Assembly: GCA_017643025.1 (NCBI GenBank)
Contig: JAEPOG010000003.1
Location: forward strand, 248,001 to 312,000
DNA: 64,000 nucleotides
Origin: Rhizobiaceae bacterium
Lineage (GTDB): Bacteria; Pseudomonadota; Alphaproteobacteria; Rhizobiales; Rhizobiaceae
Reading direction: 5' to 3'
This document shows positions 34,523 through 42,595 of this stretch, piece after piece. The notes beneath the pieces were generated by a model. The model was not told the DNA's origin, made no database searches, and saw only the letters and a program-made list of their open reading frames with translations. The translations under genes and the position numbers were made by a program. How positions within the stretch are numbered: the first letter of the stretch is position 1; each line of letters starts with the position of its first letter.

Positions 34523-36344
34523 TTTGGACGAACTGCTGACCCGCCGATCCAACGCAGGCCGGACATCAACCTGGGACCCGGACACGCGGACATTTGAGGT
34601 TGTCTGTTCGACGTTCGCGGATGTTCGCCGGTGGTTCGGCATCGAACGCCTTTCACGCTCCCCGGCCGATTGGGACTTGAGCCGGGTCAATTCGCCCGCC
34701 GGTATCCCGTTCCTCCTTGCGCATGATTCCGTAACGCCCGGTGCAAGGATTGGCCGTGTTCTTTCGATCACGATTGGAAAGAACGACGTTCGAGCGATCG
34801 TGCAACTCGGCAGCAGTGAAGCGGCCGAAGCTCTCGTCAGGGACCTTCAAGAAATCGGGGTTGCAATCTCGTTTGGATACCGGGTGTCCAAATGGGAGCG
34901 CCTTGAGCAAGACGACGCGCCGGAGATCCGCGTAGCTAAATCGATCGCCATTCTGGAGCTGTCGGCCGTTTCAATCGCAGCAGACGCCGGCGCCCATGTC
35001 CGGAGTGAAAACCCCATGCCCACGCCTGCCAATAACCGGGCGGCAGTAACGCCGCCGGCAACTGACCCTGTAGAGGATATCGAATCCGAAGTCCGCGTGT
35101 TCGGCCCGGCCGAGAAGAAGGCCCTGTGCGAACGCCACGGTCTCGACCAGGCATTCTATACCCGACATGCTCGCAAGACGGAGCCCGCCTTCCGGGAAGC
35201 CGTTCTCGACGCGTTGGTCGAGGAGACCCAGGCGAACCATGGCGGGTCGGTCATTTACGCTGGTCACAACGCCCGCACACTCGACAATCCCGAAATCAGG
35301 GTGCGCGCGATCGGCGAGGCCCTGCGCCACAGACTGGACCCTGCCGCAGAGCTTTCCGAACCCGCTCGCCAGTTCGCAGGAATGACGGTTCCGGAGATCG
35401 CTAGGCGCTGCATCGAGGTTCGCGGCGAGGCAACCGCTGGAATGTCGCCAGCTCAGCTGGTCACGCGCGCGCTTCACTCGACCAGCGACTTTCCGCTGAT
35501 CCTTGCCGACACGGTGAACCGCACCTTGCGCAGCGCCTATATGGCTGCGCCCTCGGCCCTGAAACAACTCGCTCGCAAGACAACGGCCCGAGACTTCAAG
35601 GCGAAGCACTCCCTGGTGCTGTCCGAGGGACCGGAGCTCAAGAAGGTCAACGAGCACGGTGAGTTCACACGCGGAAGCTTCAGAGAATCGAAAGAGTCTT
35701 ACAGGATCGATACGTTCGGCCGGGTGTTCGGCATCACTCGGCAGGCCCTGATCAACGATGACCTGTCAGCCTTCGACCAGGTGCCGACGAAGCTCGGTCG
35801 CGCGGCCGAAGCATTCGAGAGTGCCTTCCTCGCGAGCCTCGTCGAAAGCAATCCCAAGATGAGCGACAACAAGGCGCTGTTTCACGCCGACCATCGCAAT
35901 CTGGCGTCATCGCCAGCAGCGCTCGATATCACGCCTCTGTCGGACGCCCGGCTTGCCATGCGCAAGCAGGTGGGGCTTGCGGGTGAGCTGATATCCGTGA
36001 CGCCGAAGTTCCTTCTTGTTCCGAGCGAACTGGAGACGATTGCGGAGAAGCTTCTCGCAACGCTGGCGGCCGCGAAAATGGATGACGTCAATCCCTTCTC
36101 GAAGAGCCTGGGCCTCGTCGTCGAGCCTCGGCTGACCAGCGCCACGGCATGGTATGTGTCAGCGGCGACCGGCGAGATCGACGGGCTCGAGTATGCCTAT
36201 CTGGAAGGCTACGAGGGGCCTGTGATCGAAAGCCGCGCCGGCTTCGATATCGATGGTGTCGAGATCAAGGTCCGGCTCGATTTCGGTGCCGGATTTGTCG
36301 ACCATCGAGGCTGGTACAAGAACGCCGGCTCATCGCCAGGCTGA
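34509..36344 (+). CDS. prohead protease - major capsid protein fusion
   Basis: The product (about 611 residues from the ATG at 34509) has two parts. The N-terminal part (about 1-170) resembles HK97-type prohead serine proteases: FLLAHDSVTPGARIGRV with a probable catalytic His and GVAISFGYRVSKW with a probable catalytic Ser. A linker of about 60 residues follows. The C-terminal part (about 330-611) matches major capsid proteins: KTTARDFKAKHSLVLSEGPEL, TFGRVFGITRQALINDDLSAF, FLLVPSELETIAEKLL and the AYLEGYEGPVIES tail. Such fusions occur in some phages. The three small genes and the MerR gene upstream appear to share its transcript. Confidence 0.88.
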   Translation: MSMPDLDELLTRRSNAGRTSTWDPDTRTFEVVCSTFADVRRWFGIERLSRSPADWDLSRVNSPAGIPFLLAHDSVTPGARIGRVLSITIGKNDVRAIVQLGSSEAAEALVRDLQEIGVAISFGYRVSKWERLEQDDAPEIRVAKSIAILELSAVSIAADAGAHVRSENPMPTPANNRAAVTPPATDPVEDIESEVRVFGPAEKKALCERHGLDQAFYTRHARKTEPAFREAVLDALVEETQANHGGSVIYAGHNARTLDNPEIRVRAIGEALRHRLDPAAELSEPARQFAGMTVPEIARRCIEVRGEATAGMSPAQLVTRALHSTSDFPLILADTVNRTLRSAYMAAPSALKQLARKTTARDFKAKHSLVLSEGPELKKVNEHGEFTRGSFRESKESYRIDTFGRVFGITRQALINDDLSAFDQVPTKLGRAAEAFESAFLASLVESNPKMSDNKALFHADHRNLASSPAALDITPLSDARLAMRKQVGLAGELISVTPKFLLVPSELETIAEKLLATLAAAKMDDVNPFSKSLGLVVEPRLTSATAWYVSAATGEIDGLEYAYLEGYEGPVIESRAGFDIDGVEIKVRLDFGAGFVDHRGWYKNAGSSPG

Positions 36345-36406
36345 CGAGGATGCGACCGCGCGCTGCGCTTACGCGCGGTTGACAGGGTGGCTCTCCTCCA
36401 CCCAAA

Positions 36407-36435
36407 AGCCCCCGCTGCCAACCGCGGCGGGGGCT
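36407..36435 (+). terminator. stem-loop after the capsid gene
   Basis: A 9-bp stem (AGCCCCCGC at 36407-36415 with GCGGGGGCT at 36427-36435) and an 11-nt loop lie 63 bp beyond the capsid stop. No T-run follows. Confidence 0.55.
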
Positions 36436-36480
36436 GGCCATTGTTGAGAGGCGATGACGGTGGCGCAAATTGTAGATGAT

Positions 36481-36897
36481 CTAGGTAACTGCTAACGCTC
36501 TATGTGCTGCCCAGAAGAACGCTGCTAGCGACGTGATGGCGACAATGGGGCTTCCAAACAACGTAAGCTTCACCGTCCAGGCGACTAGGTTAGGCACTTC
36601 ATAGTCGGGTTCACCGTCGAAAGACGCTCTCAGCATGTTCCAATATGCAACTGAAGCGACACTAAAGTTGATCCAAGCCAATCCACCGGCCACCAGCGCC
36701 AACCCTAGCCCGTAGACTAAGATCTGCCCCGACGCCGCAAACAACGCTCCGCTGCGTTCGCCAGCCTGGGAAATGACAAGCAAGCCGCCAAGATGCGCGG
36801 CCAAGAGTGATGCTAACACCCACTTGCCGTAGTCGAACTGCCTTTGCAGCGTGGCCAAAAACAGTTCCTTCTTGATGTCTTGTTCGACAGGGTTCAT
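36481..36897 (-). CDS. four-TM membrane protein of unknown function, cargo candidate
   Basis: The 138-residue product has hydrophobic segments at about 25-45, 52-80 and 105-130. No motif is recognised. The DNA is more A/T-rich than the core chromosome. It starts a minus-strand run of four small genes leading to the integrase, the usual place for accessory cargo in satellites and islands. Confidence 0.7.
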   Translation of the reverse strand: MNPVEQDIKKELFLATLQRQFDYGKWVLASLLAAHLGGLLVISQAGERSGALFAASGQILVYGLGLALVAGGLAWINFSVASVAYWNMLRASFDGEPDYEVPNLVAWTVKLTLFGSPIVAITSLAAFFWAAHRALAVT

Positions 36898-36970
36898 TTA
36901 CAATCCCTCTGAGCACAGAAAGACTTGGCATTTCCGCCGATCGAAGTGCCGGCTAACGCCGTTTGCCTTG

Positions 36971-37249
36971 CTAGTCTTCAAACGAGATGAGATCGAAAAT
37001 TTCCCTGATTCTGCTTTGCAGCATATTCCGCGCACGACGCTCACTCATCTCGAATTCGCTTACATCGATCCACGCCCGGTCCGTAATGCCGATGGCGACT
37101 AGCCTCAATTCCTCCAATCGAGCTGCTGCGCTCTCTGCACTCACCGCACCGCTGCTGCTGGCGTGTTGAGCAATTAGTGCGCTCACACAAATTTTTAGTG
37201 CGGCGAGCTCAATCGCCTGTTCGCCCTGAGGGGTCAGCTGCGGGCTCAT
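36971..37249 (-). CDS. small helical protein of unknown function
   Basis: The 92-residue product is mostly helical and Ala-rich with a charged C-terminal half (MSERRARNMLQSRIREIFDL). No family is recognised. It lies on the same strand as the neighbouring cargo genes. Confidence 0.6.
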   Translation of the reverse strand: MSPQLTPQGEQAIELAALKICVSALIAQHASSSGAVSAESAAARLEELRLVAIGITDRAWIDVSEFEMSERRARNMLQSRIREIFDLISFED

Positions 37250-37306
37250 TGCTGCGTATCAGCTTGGACGGAACTCACGGGTTCGCCCATTGGGAAGGTT
37301 CGTTTC

Positions 37307-37609
37307 TCACAGTGAATTGCTATCAGGGAAATCCTGGAAGCCATCAGGAAGTCCCAGAGGACTTTCTGTAATCGGGTTCACGGTAGGCCCGACCATCCTC
37401 AGTCCCTTCAGCCCGCCTATTGTCCGCGTTCCGATCTTTGCGGTTCGGGTTATCAAGCGATGGTTTCGGACTTCTCCAAGGTAGCGGCCATCTATGCTGA
37501 ACACCGCGTTCCGGCGGCGGAACCCAACGTGGCGCCCGTCTCGGGCATAAAGGCCGCCGTCACTAAACCAGCCGAAATATTCACCACTCCACCGGTGCAC
37601 GTAATCCAT
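37307..37609 (-). CDS. 4-fold beta flower-like protein
   Basis: The 100-residue product shows four short beta repeats of the pattern G-x(3-6)-Y/F-x(2)-G: SGEYFGWFSDGG, LYARDGRHVGFRRR, VFSIDGRYLGEVRN. This is the pattern of the 4-fold beta flower domain. The role of the domain is unknown; family assignment is by pattern only. Confidence 0.65.
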   Translation of the reverse strand: MDYVHRWSGEYFGWFSDGGLYARDGRHVGFRRRNAVFSIDGRYLGEVRNHRLITRTAKIGTRTIGGLKGLRMVGPTVNPITESPLGLPDGFQDFPDSNSL

Positions 37610-37636
37610 AGGGGCCTCCCCGTTATTGGTGCTGGC

Positions 37637-37903
37637 CTAGTGATCCCTCCGGGAATTCATGATCCTGGTGAGCAGCTCACCCACTTCGGCAAGGGACATG
37701 CCGTCGATTAGATGGCCGTCGGGAAGAGTGACTGCAAAGCCCTCGGCACCCTTCCTGCGCCTCACAAGTTTCATGCCGTTCGCACCGGCCAATGTCTTAA
37801 GTCGCTGCTCGTTCTCAGGAGTGTCCGCGGTCGAAACGGCGTCCTGCCGACGCTGTACTTGCGTCATCATCTCTTCGATCTTGGCCCTTTCCATCAGCGT
37901 CAC
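37637..37903 (-). CDS. small protein of unknown function next to the integrase
   Basis: The 88-residue product has a charged helical N-terminal part, then a basic block MKLVRRRKGAEGFAV, and a Leu-rich end. It could bind DNA or control excision, but no family is recognised. It is on the integrase strand, just downstream of it. Confidence 0.6.
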   Translation of the reverse strand: MTLMERAKIEEMMTQVQRRQDAVSTADTPENEQRLKTLAGANGMKLVRRRKGAEGFAVTLPDGHLIDGMSLAEVGELLTRIMNSRRDH

Positions 37904-37938
37904 CTCCGCAGCTAAGGGTGCATTAGCCGCCGATTCGC

Positions 37939-39237
37939 TTAAGAGGCCAAGAGCGGAGTAACGTTTTCAGGTAGTTGCCGCTCGGAAACGATTGTTTCGA
38001 GCAGTCTCCCCCACGCGTCGATGGCCCGGCGCTTCTCTGTGACATAGTCGTGCACATCGTATCGGGCCGTCACCGCCGCCGCGCCGCCAGTATCGCTGGA
38101 ATGGCCCAATACCTGGGAGACGATGAAGCGACTGAACCCGAGCCGCTCGCTGGTCAGCATTGTCGCGCCGGTACGCCGCAAGTCATGCGGAGTGGCGGAT
38201 GGAATCCCTAGCGATGCCACGAGGCGGTTCATGGCCCGGGAAAATGCTCGCCTGTCGATCGCGGCACTGCTCGCCGATCGGGGTGATTGGAAAACGTACT
38301 CGCTTCCCCCGATCGTATCGGCCGCTTCATCGAGGAGGTCTAGCGCTTGTTCGGAAAGCGGCACCAGATGACTGCGTTTGCCCTTCATCCTGGTCGCCGG
38401 AATAAGCCAGGTGCGCGCCGACTGGTCGATTTCATTCCAGCGCATGCCTGTCACTTCTCCGCCGCGCTGGAGCGTCACAGCGGCCATGCGCAGCGCGATC
38501 CCCATCTCTAGCGACAGGACAAGCCCGTCAACGCTTGCCGGCCGCTGGCAGGCTCGCCAGACCGCGCGCAGCTCGTCGTCATTCAGGACCCGTGTCCTGG
38601 CCTCAGGCATAGCCACCGCGATGTCGTGCGCCGGGTTTAGATCAATGACGCCTTCTCTCACGGCAAAGCTCATCAGCTGTCGAATGATGTTCCTGCAGAA
38701 GCGTCCATTGGAGACGGCGCGTCTCGCCTGCTTGGACACGAAGTCCCTGATCTCGATACGTGTAATGTCGGCGACAGCAGAATCCCCGAACCGTGGCTTG
38801 ACCAGCTTGTCGTAGATCCTTTGTTCCTCGGCGAGGGTGCTGGCCCGTTTTGGCATTGCCCTAGGTCCGCCCTTGTGGGTTCCCTCTGCCGCTGCTGCAA
38901 AATAGGCGTCTGCCAGGCCTGACAGTTTGTGCAGATGACGCCTTCGCTCTTCCGCCCTGTTGGCGCGCGCGACGGCCACGGGATCGTCTCCCTCGGCGAC
39001 TGCGCCTTTCGCCTTGCGCGCCGCTTCACGTGCGGCCGCCAGGCCGATGGTGGGATAGCTGCCGATCTTCTGGCGCCTATGCTCGCCTGCCGCGTTCCGG
39101 TAGCGCACCGACCAGGATCGCTTACCACTGTCAGTAATTCGCAGGATCAGTCCGGGTTCAACATCGTCCCGCAGCTCGAGCCGTTTTCCCGGCTGGGGCA
39201 GGGAGTTCCTTACAACGTCATTTGAGAGCTTGACCAT
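37939..39237 (-). CDS. P4-type tyrosine integrase
   Basis: The 432-residue protein (start ATG at 39237) begins with an arm-binding domain (LELRDDVEPGLILRITDSGKRSWSV; DUF4102 type) and has the catalytic tyrosine-recombinase core. Catalytic residues are visible as TLQRGGEVTG (Arg), TPHDLRRTGATML (HxxR), VLGHSSD (His) and TARYDVHDY (Tyr). It sits next to attR at the right end of the element. The frame extends to 39264, but the paired GGGGGCAC repeats lie at 39241-39259 right before the start, so the integrase may regulate itself there. Confidence 0.95.
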   Translation of the reverse strand: MVKLSNDVVRNSLPQPGKRLELRDDVEPGLILRITDSGKRSWSVRYRNAAGEHRRQKIGSYPTIGLAAAREAARKAKGAVAEGDDPVAVARANRAEERRRHLHKLSGLADAYFAAAAEGTHKGGPRAMPKRASTLAEEQRIYDKLVKPRFGDSAVADITRIEIRDFVSKQARRAVSNGRFCRNIIRQLMSFAVREGVIDLNPAHDIAVAMPEARTRVLNDDELRAVWRACQRPASVDGLVLSLEMGIALRMAAVTLQRGGEVTGMRWNEIDQSARTWLIPATRMKGKRSHLVPLSEQALDLLDEAADTIGGSEYVFQSPRSASSAAIDRRAFSRAMNRLVASLGIPSATPHDLRRTGATMLTSERLGFSRFIVSQVLGHSSDTGGAAAVTARYDVHDYVTEKRRAIDAWGRLLETIVSERQLPENVTPLLAS

Positions 39238-39240
39238 GCC

Positions 39241-39259
39241 GGGGGCACACCGGGGGCAC
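39241..39259 (+). repeat. paired GGGGGCAC repeats, right end
   Basis: GGGGGCAC at 39241-39248 and 39252-39259, 11 bp apart, mirror the pair at 27565-27583 and lie directly before the integrase start codon. They are candidate integrase arm sites. Confidence 0.55.
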
Positions 39260-39389
39260 ACCAATCGTTGGCTTCACGAAACCACTTCGCACCTTGGTGC
39301 ACAAGAAGAATTTTGACAAACCGTTGTTTTGGAACAGCTATTGGCGAACCCGTGATCTTGTGGCGTTTCTGCGCACAATCGCGAGACCC

Positions 39390-39437
39390 GACTACGAATC
39401 TGGGGGTCAGAGGTTCGAATCCTTTCGGGCGCGCCAT
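39390..39437 (+). repeat. attR (48-bp direct repeat)
   Basis: This block is identical to 27453-27500. It includes the 3' half of tRNA-Arg but no 5' half, so it is not a second tRNA gene. Confidence 0.95.
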
Positions 39438-39739
39438 CTCTTCAGAATTCGCCGTCAGTCATCTGCTCGCGACGCACCCTATGCGGCTCTCCAAATGCGG
39501 TGCTTGCCTCCGCTTTCCGGTAACGGAGTGCAACGGCCCTTCCTGCAATTTGACCGATGATTGCATCGGGCGCCCGTTGTTCGTCACAGGCAGGCCTCAT
39601 TCTATTTCCAAGTAAAGACACGCACACGGTGTGCAAATCGGCGCAGTTGCAAAAATGATAATCTCGAAAAGGAGGTAATTTGCCTCCTTTCGAGCGGAAT
39701 TCCATTGCAGCGTGCGCAAGAAATATAAGGAGATAGTAG
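39438..39739. other. intergenic region between attR and csbD
   Basis: No credible gene is visible in these 302 bp. They are the original chromosomal sequence next to tRNA-Arg. An inverted repeat (AAAGGAGG and CCTCCTTT, 39668-39675 and 39683-39690, 7-nt loop) lies 50 bp before csbD; its role is unknown. Confidence 0.5.
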
Positions 39740-39937
39740 ATGAACTGGGATATTGTTGAAGGAAAGTGGGCCCAGATGAAGGGTTCGATCCAGGCGAAAT
39801 GGGGCGAGCTGACCGACGACGAGATTGCCGAAATCGACGGTAACCGCGAAAAGATGGTCGGGAAGATCCAGGAACGGTACGGCCGGACCCGCGACGAGGT
39901 CGAGCGCGAAGTCGATGAATGGCTGAATAATCAGTAA
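39740..39937 (+). CDS. CsbD-family stress protein
   Basis: The 65-residue protein matches the CsbD family: [22 protein letters not shown], then [21 protein letters not shown] and [15 protein letters not shown]. CsbD proteins accumulate under general stress; their molecular role is unclear. The ATG at 39740 is preceded by AAGGAGATAGTAG. In rhizobia they are often under the general stress sigma factor; I could not confirm such a promoter here. Confidence 0.95.
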   Translation: MNWDIVEGKWAQMKGSIQAKWGELTDDEIAEIDGNREKMVGKIQERYGRTRDEVEREVDEWLNNQ

Positions 39938-40114
39938 CCGCATTTTTGCGGGCGTGCGCCGCCGAGGCGCGCGCCCGGCGGTTCCGGCCGCGCGCGAACG
40001 GCCTGAATTGAGCGCATATTTGCTGCCCAGGTAACTGAACAGGCTTGGTTCGATCGACTGGGAACAATGAGCTGAGGCTGGCCATATGCCGCCGCCGGTT
40101 CTGCCGCCGACTTC

Positions 40115-40320
40115 CGTGCCTTGAGCTCGAGAACGAGGTCTGCGCCCTTCTCGGCGATCATCATCGTCGGCGTATTGGTATTGCCACTGGTCAGAAGCGG
40201 CATGATCGACGAGTCGATCACACGCAATCCTTCCATACCATGCACACGCAAGTTGGGGCCCACAACTGCGTCTGAACCCGGAGGTGGTCTTGCAGGTTCT
40301 TGCCGACTGCCGATTGAAAA
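40115..40320 (-). pseudogene. relic of a GMC-family FAD oxidoreductase
   Basis: On the minus strand two pieces of a GMC (choline dehydrogenase-like) protein lie in different frames. One is VGKNLQDHL (normally in the middle of the protein); the other is [12 protein letters not shown] running into [35 protein letters not shown] (the C-terminal part). The middle of the gene (several hundred residues) and the N-terminus are missing, so a large internal deletion has joined the two. The wider region 39938-40451 holds no intact gene. Confidence 0.75.
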
Positions 40321-40347
40321 GAATCCAAATTAGTAATATTAGTAATG

Positions 40348-40367
40348 TTGGGAAAAGCTTTTCCCAA
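40348..40367. promoter_or_regulatory. perfect 20-bp palindrome upstream of the aldo/keto reductase
   Basis: TTGGGAAAAGCTTTTCCCAA is a perfect palindrome, preceded by two copies of ATTAGTAAT (about 40330-40346). It lies 85 bp before the start of the reductase and its ABC genes and looks like a LacI- or GntR-type operator. No such regulator is nearby. Confidence 0.65.
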
Positions 40368-40451
40368 TTGAGAATTCCCACGGAGGGAACTCGCAGACGG
40401 TGACCGGCGAGAGGTCGCCCTCGGCCACGACAGAGAGGCAAGAGTGGATCG

Positions 40452-41294
40452 ATGCCAGCAACGCAGCATACTCCCGTCGAGAACGTGGCAGGCGTCGCTA
40501 TTCCGAAGCTCGGGCTCGGAACGTGGGAGCTGCGCGGGGAGCTCTGTTCCTCCATCGTGGCCAGCGCGATCGAGGCAGGGTACCGGCTCATCGATACGGC
40601 GCAGGGATACGAGAACGAGGCTCAAGTCGCAGAAGGGATCGCGCGATCCGGCATCGCCCGCGAGGCCCTTTTCATCACGACCAAGGTGCGCCCGGATCGA
40701 TTGAGCGCCGACAAGCTTAGGCAGTCCGTCGAGGCGAGCCTCGAAAAACTCGGCACGTCCTATATCGATCTACTGCTTCTGCATTGGCCTAACCCGGATA
40801 TCCCGCTCGAGGAAACGATCCCTGTATTGAACGAGGTGCAGCGGGCCGGGCTGGCACGGGCGATCGGCCTGTCGAACTTCACGTCGAAGCTGCTCGCCCG
40901 CGCCTGGGAACTGACGGAAGTTCCGTTCGCCGCCGAACAGATCGAATACCACCCTTACCTCGCGCAAGGCACGATGCTGGCCGCGCTGCGGCAGCGGCAG
41001 ATGGCGATCATGGCCTACTGCCCAATCGCGCTCGGCAAGGTCGCGTCGGACCCGGACATTCTCGACATTGCGCGGTCGCACGGCCGCACGCCCGTTCAGG
41101 TCACGCTGCGCTGGCTTACGCAGCAGGACGGCTTGGTCGCCATCCCGAGGACATCGAAACCGGAGCGGCTCGCCGAAAATTTCGGCGTGTTCGACTTCGC
41201 GCTAGGCGAGGAGGAAATGGCCCGGATGAGCGCGCTCACCAGACCGGATGCGCGCATCATCGACGAGCCGCAATGGGTCCCGGAGTGGGACTGA
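40452..41294 (+). CDS. aldo/keto reductase
   Basis: The 280-residue NADPH-dependent reductase has the family tetrad: Asp48 and Tyr53 (RLIDTAQGYENE), Lys78 (FITTKVRPDR) and His111 (LLLLHWPNPD). The coenzyme motif VAIPRTSKPERLAENFGVFD is also clear. It resembles 2,5-diketo-D-gluconate reductase. It is 21 bp before a sugar-type ABC gene and probably acts on the imported compound. Confidence 0.93.
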   Translation: MPATQHTPVENVAGVAIPKLGLGTWELRGELCSSIVASAIEAGYRLIDTAQGYENEAQVAEGIARSGIAREALFITTKVRPDRLSADKLRQSVEASLEKLGTSYIDLLLLHWPNPDIPLEETIPVLNEVQRAGLARAIGLSNFTSKLLARAWELTEVPFAAEQIEYHPYLAQGTMLAALRQRQMAIMAYCPIALGKVASDPDILDIARSHGRTPVQVTLRWLTQQDGLVAIPRTSKPERLAENFGVFDFALGEEEMARMSALTRPDARIIDEPQWVPEWD

Positions 41295-41315
41295 CAATAA
41301 CTGGGGAGGAGTAAG

Positions 41316-42578
41316 ATGAGCAGGAAATGGACGCGCAGACATGTCCTCAAGACCGGCGCTGGTGCGGCCGGAATGGGACTGGCAATGCCCTTCGTGAGCC
41401 GCGCCTTCGGCCAGAGCGGCAAGATCACGGTCGGCATGGAAGCGGGGTCGCCCTACGACACGTTCTACCGCAACCACGCAGCGGAATTCACCGCCGAAAG
41501 CGGAGTGAGCGTGGAGTTCGTATCAATCCCGCATGACAATATTCGCCAGACCTTCGTGCAGGATGCGCTGGCCGGCGGAGGCGGTTTCGACGTCTATATC
41601 GCGGACCAGGTATGGCTGCCGGAATTCTACGAGAACGGCTTCATCAGCGACCTGAGCGAGGCGGTCGACGACCTTTCGGATTTCTCCAAGACCGGCATCG
41701 AGACTACCTCCTACAAGGGCGCGCTCGTGGCGCTGCCGATCATGGTCCACAATTGTGGCATGTACTGGCGCAAGGACTATCTGGCGGCTGCCGGCTTCGA
41801 CGCACCGCCGAAAACCTGGGACGAGTACCGGCAGATCGCCGCCGCCTGCACCAGGGACAATGTCTGGGGGACGATGATCCTGTCGAAGCAGGGCATCGAA
41901 GCCGCGACCCGTCTCAACTCGTTCTACCAGCAGGCAGGCGGCGAGATCGTCGATGGGTCCGGACAGCCGACAATTGACACGGACGCCGGTCGCGCCGCGC
42001 TCGAATTCATGCGCGCGATGGTGTTCGACGCGAAGGGAGCGCCGGAAGGTGTGCTGGAACTGCCGGACATGCAGGGCGCGTGGCTGGAAGGGCGGCTGGC
42101 ATTGGCGCCAGTCTGGCCCTACCTCTATTCGCTGTCGCTCGATCCGGTGGGCTCGGAAAATTTCGCCATCGGCACTGTGCCCGGCATGAACGGCCCTCAG
42201 GGCGGAACGGTCTATTCTTGGGGCTTTGCCGCCGCCAGCGGCGCGCCCAATCATGATGCCGCTGTCGAATGGGTCAAATGGGCGACCAGCAGCCAGTCCC
42301 TCTACCAGTTCGGCAAGGAGTGGCTGAATCCGGTGCCGCGCGCCTCGTCGATCGAGATGGTGCGGGCCGATCCGGATATCGCCGACAGCGACAAGGCGGC
42401 AATCGCCGCCATGGCGGCGTCGGCCTCCGCCGGCGTCTCGATGCCGATGGTGCCGCACTATTCGCAGATGCTTGAAGTTCTGGGCGTGATGCAATCCGGC
42501 GTGATGTCCGGCGCGCTGAGCATCGACGAGGCGCTGAAGCAGGGACAGGCGCAGGCTGAAGAAGCCGCGTCGCGGTAG
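41316..42578 (+). CDS. sugar-type ABC transporter substrate-binding protein
   Basis: The 420-residue protein has a twin-arginine signal (MSRKWTRRHVLKTGAGAAG, then FVSRAFGQ). The mature part is an extracellular solute-binding protein family 1 domain (GSPYDTFYRNHAAEFTAESG; VYIADQVWLPEFYENGFISDL; IMVHNCGMYWRKDYLAAAGF). Such proteins bind sugars or polyols. The ATG at 41316 has a strong GGGGAGGAG in front. Confidence 0.92.
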   Translation: MSRKWTRRHVLKTGAGAAGMGLAMPFVSRAFGQSGKITVGMEAGSPYDTFYRNHAAEFTAESGVSVEFVSIPHDNIRQTFVQDALAGGGGFDVYIADQVWLPEFYENGFISDLSEAVDDLSDFSKTGIETTSYKGALVALPIMVHNCGMYWRKDYLAAAGFDAPPKTWDEYRQIAAACTRDNVWGTMILSKQGIEAATRLNSFYQQAGGEIVDGSGQPTIDTDAGRAALEFMRAMVFDAKGAPEGVLELPDMQGAWLEGRLALAPVWPYLYSLSLDPVGSENFAIGTVPGMNGPQGGTVYSWGFAAASGAPNHDAAVEWVKWATSSQSLYQFGKEWLNPVPRASSIEMVRADPDIADSDKAAIAAMAASASAGVSMPMVPHYSQMLEVLGVMQSGVMSGALSIDEALKQGQAQAEEAASR

Positions 42579-42595
42579 CCAGCGGAACCCGACGC

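Larger units (their letters stand above)
27453..39437. mobile_element. 11.9-kb integrated phage-satellite-like island in tRNA-Arg
   Basis: The element lies between perfect 48-bp direct repeats (27453-27500 inside the tRNA gene and 39390-39437). Its tyrosine integrase is at the right end. Contents from left to right: AlpA regulator, replication initiator with internal iterons, Nu1-like small terminase, unknown small genes, a tape measure gene on the minus strand, MerR-like regulator, three small paralogous genes, protease-capsid fusion, small cargo genes, integrase. No large terminase, portal, neck, sheath, baseplate, tail fibre, holin or endolysin gene is present. The layout fits a satellite that depends on a helper phage, or a decayed prophage; I favour the first. 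Confidence 0.85.

Noticed and set aside
39390..39437. A second tRNA-Arg gene
   Set aside because: Only the part from the anticodon stem to CCA is present; there is no D-arm or 5' acceptor strand. It is attR.
39668..39690. Strong terminator before csbD
   Set aside because: The stem contains AAAGGAGG/CCTCCTTT but no T-run follows on the plus strand, and there is no gene to end on that side. Kept only as an inverted repeat.
39500..39739. General stress (EcfG-type) promoter for csbD
   Set aside because: I looked for GGAAC with a CGTT about 16 bp later and found no convincing match.
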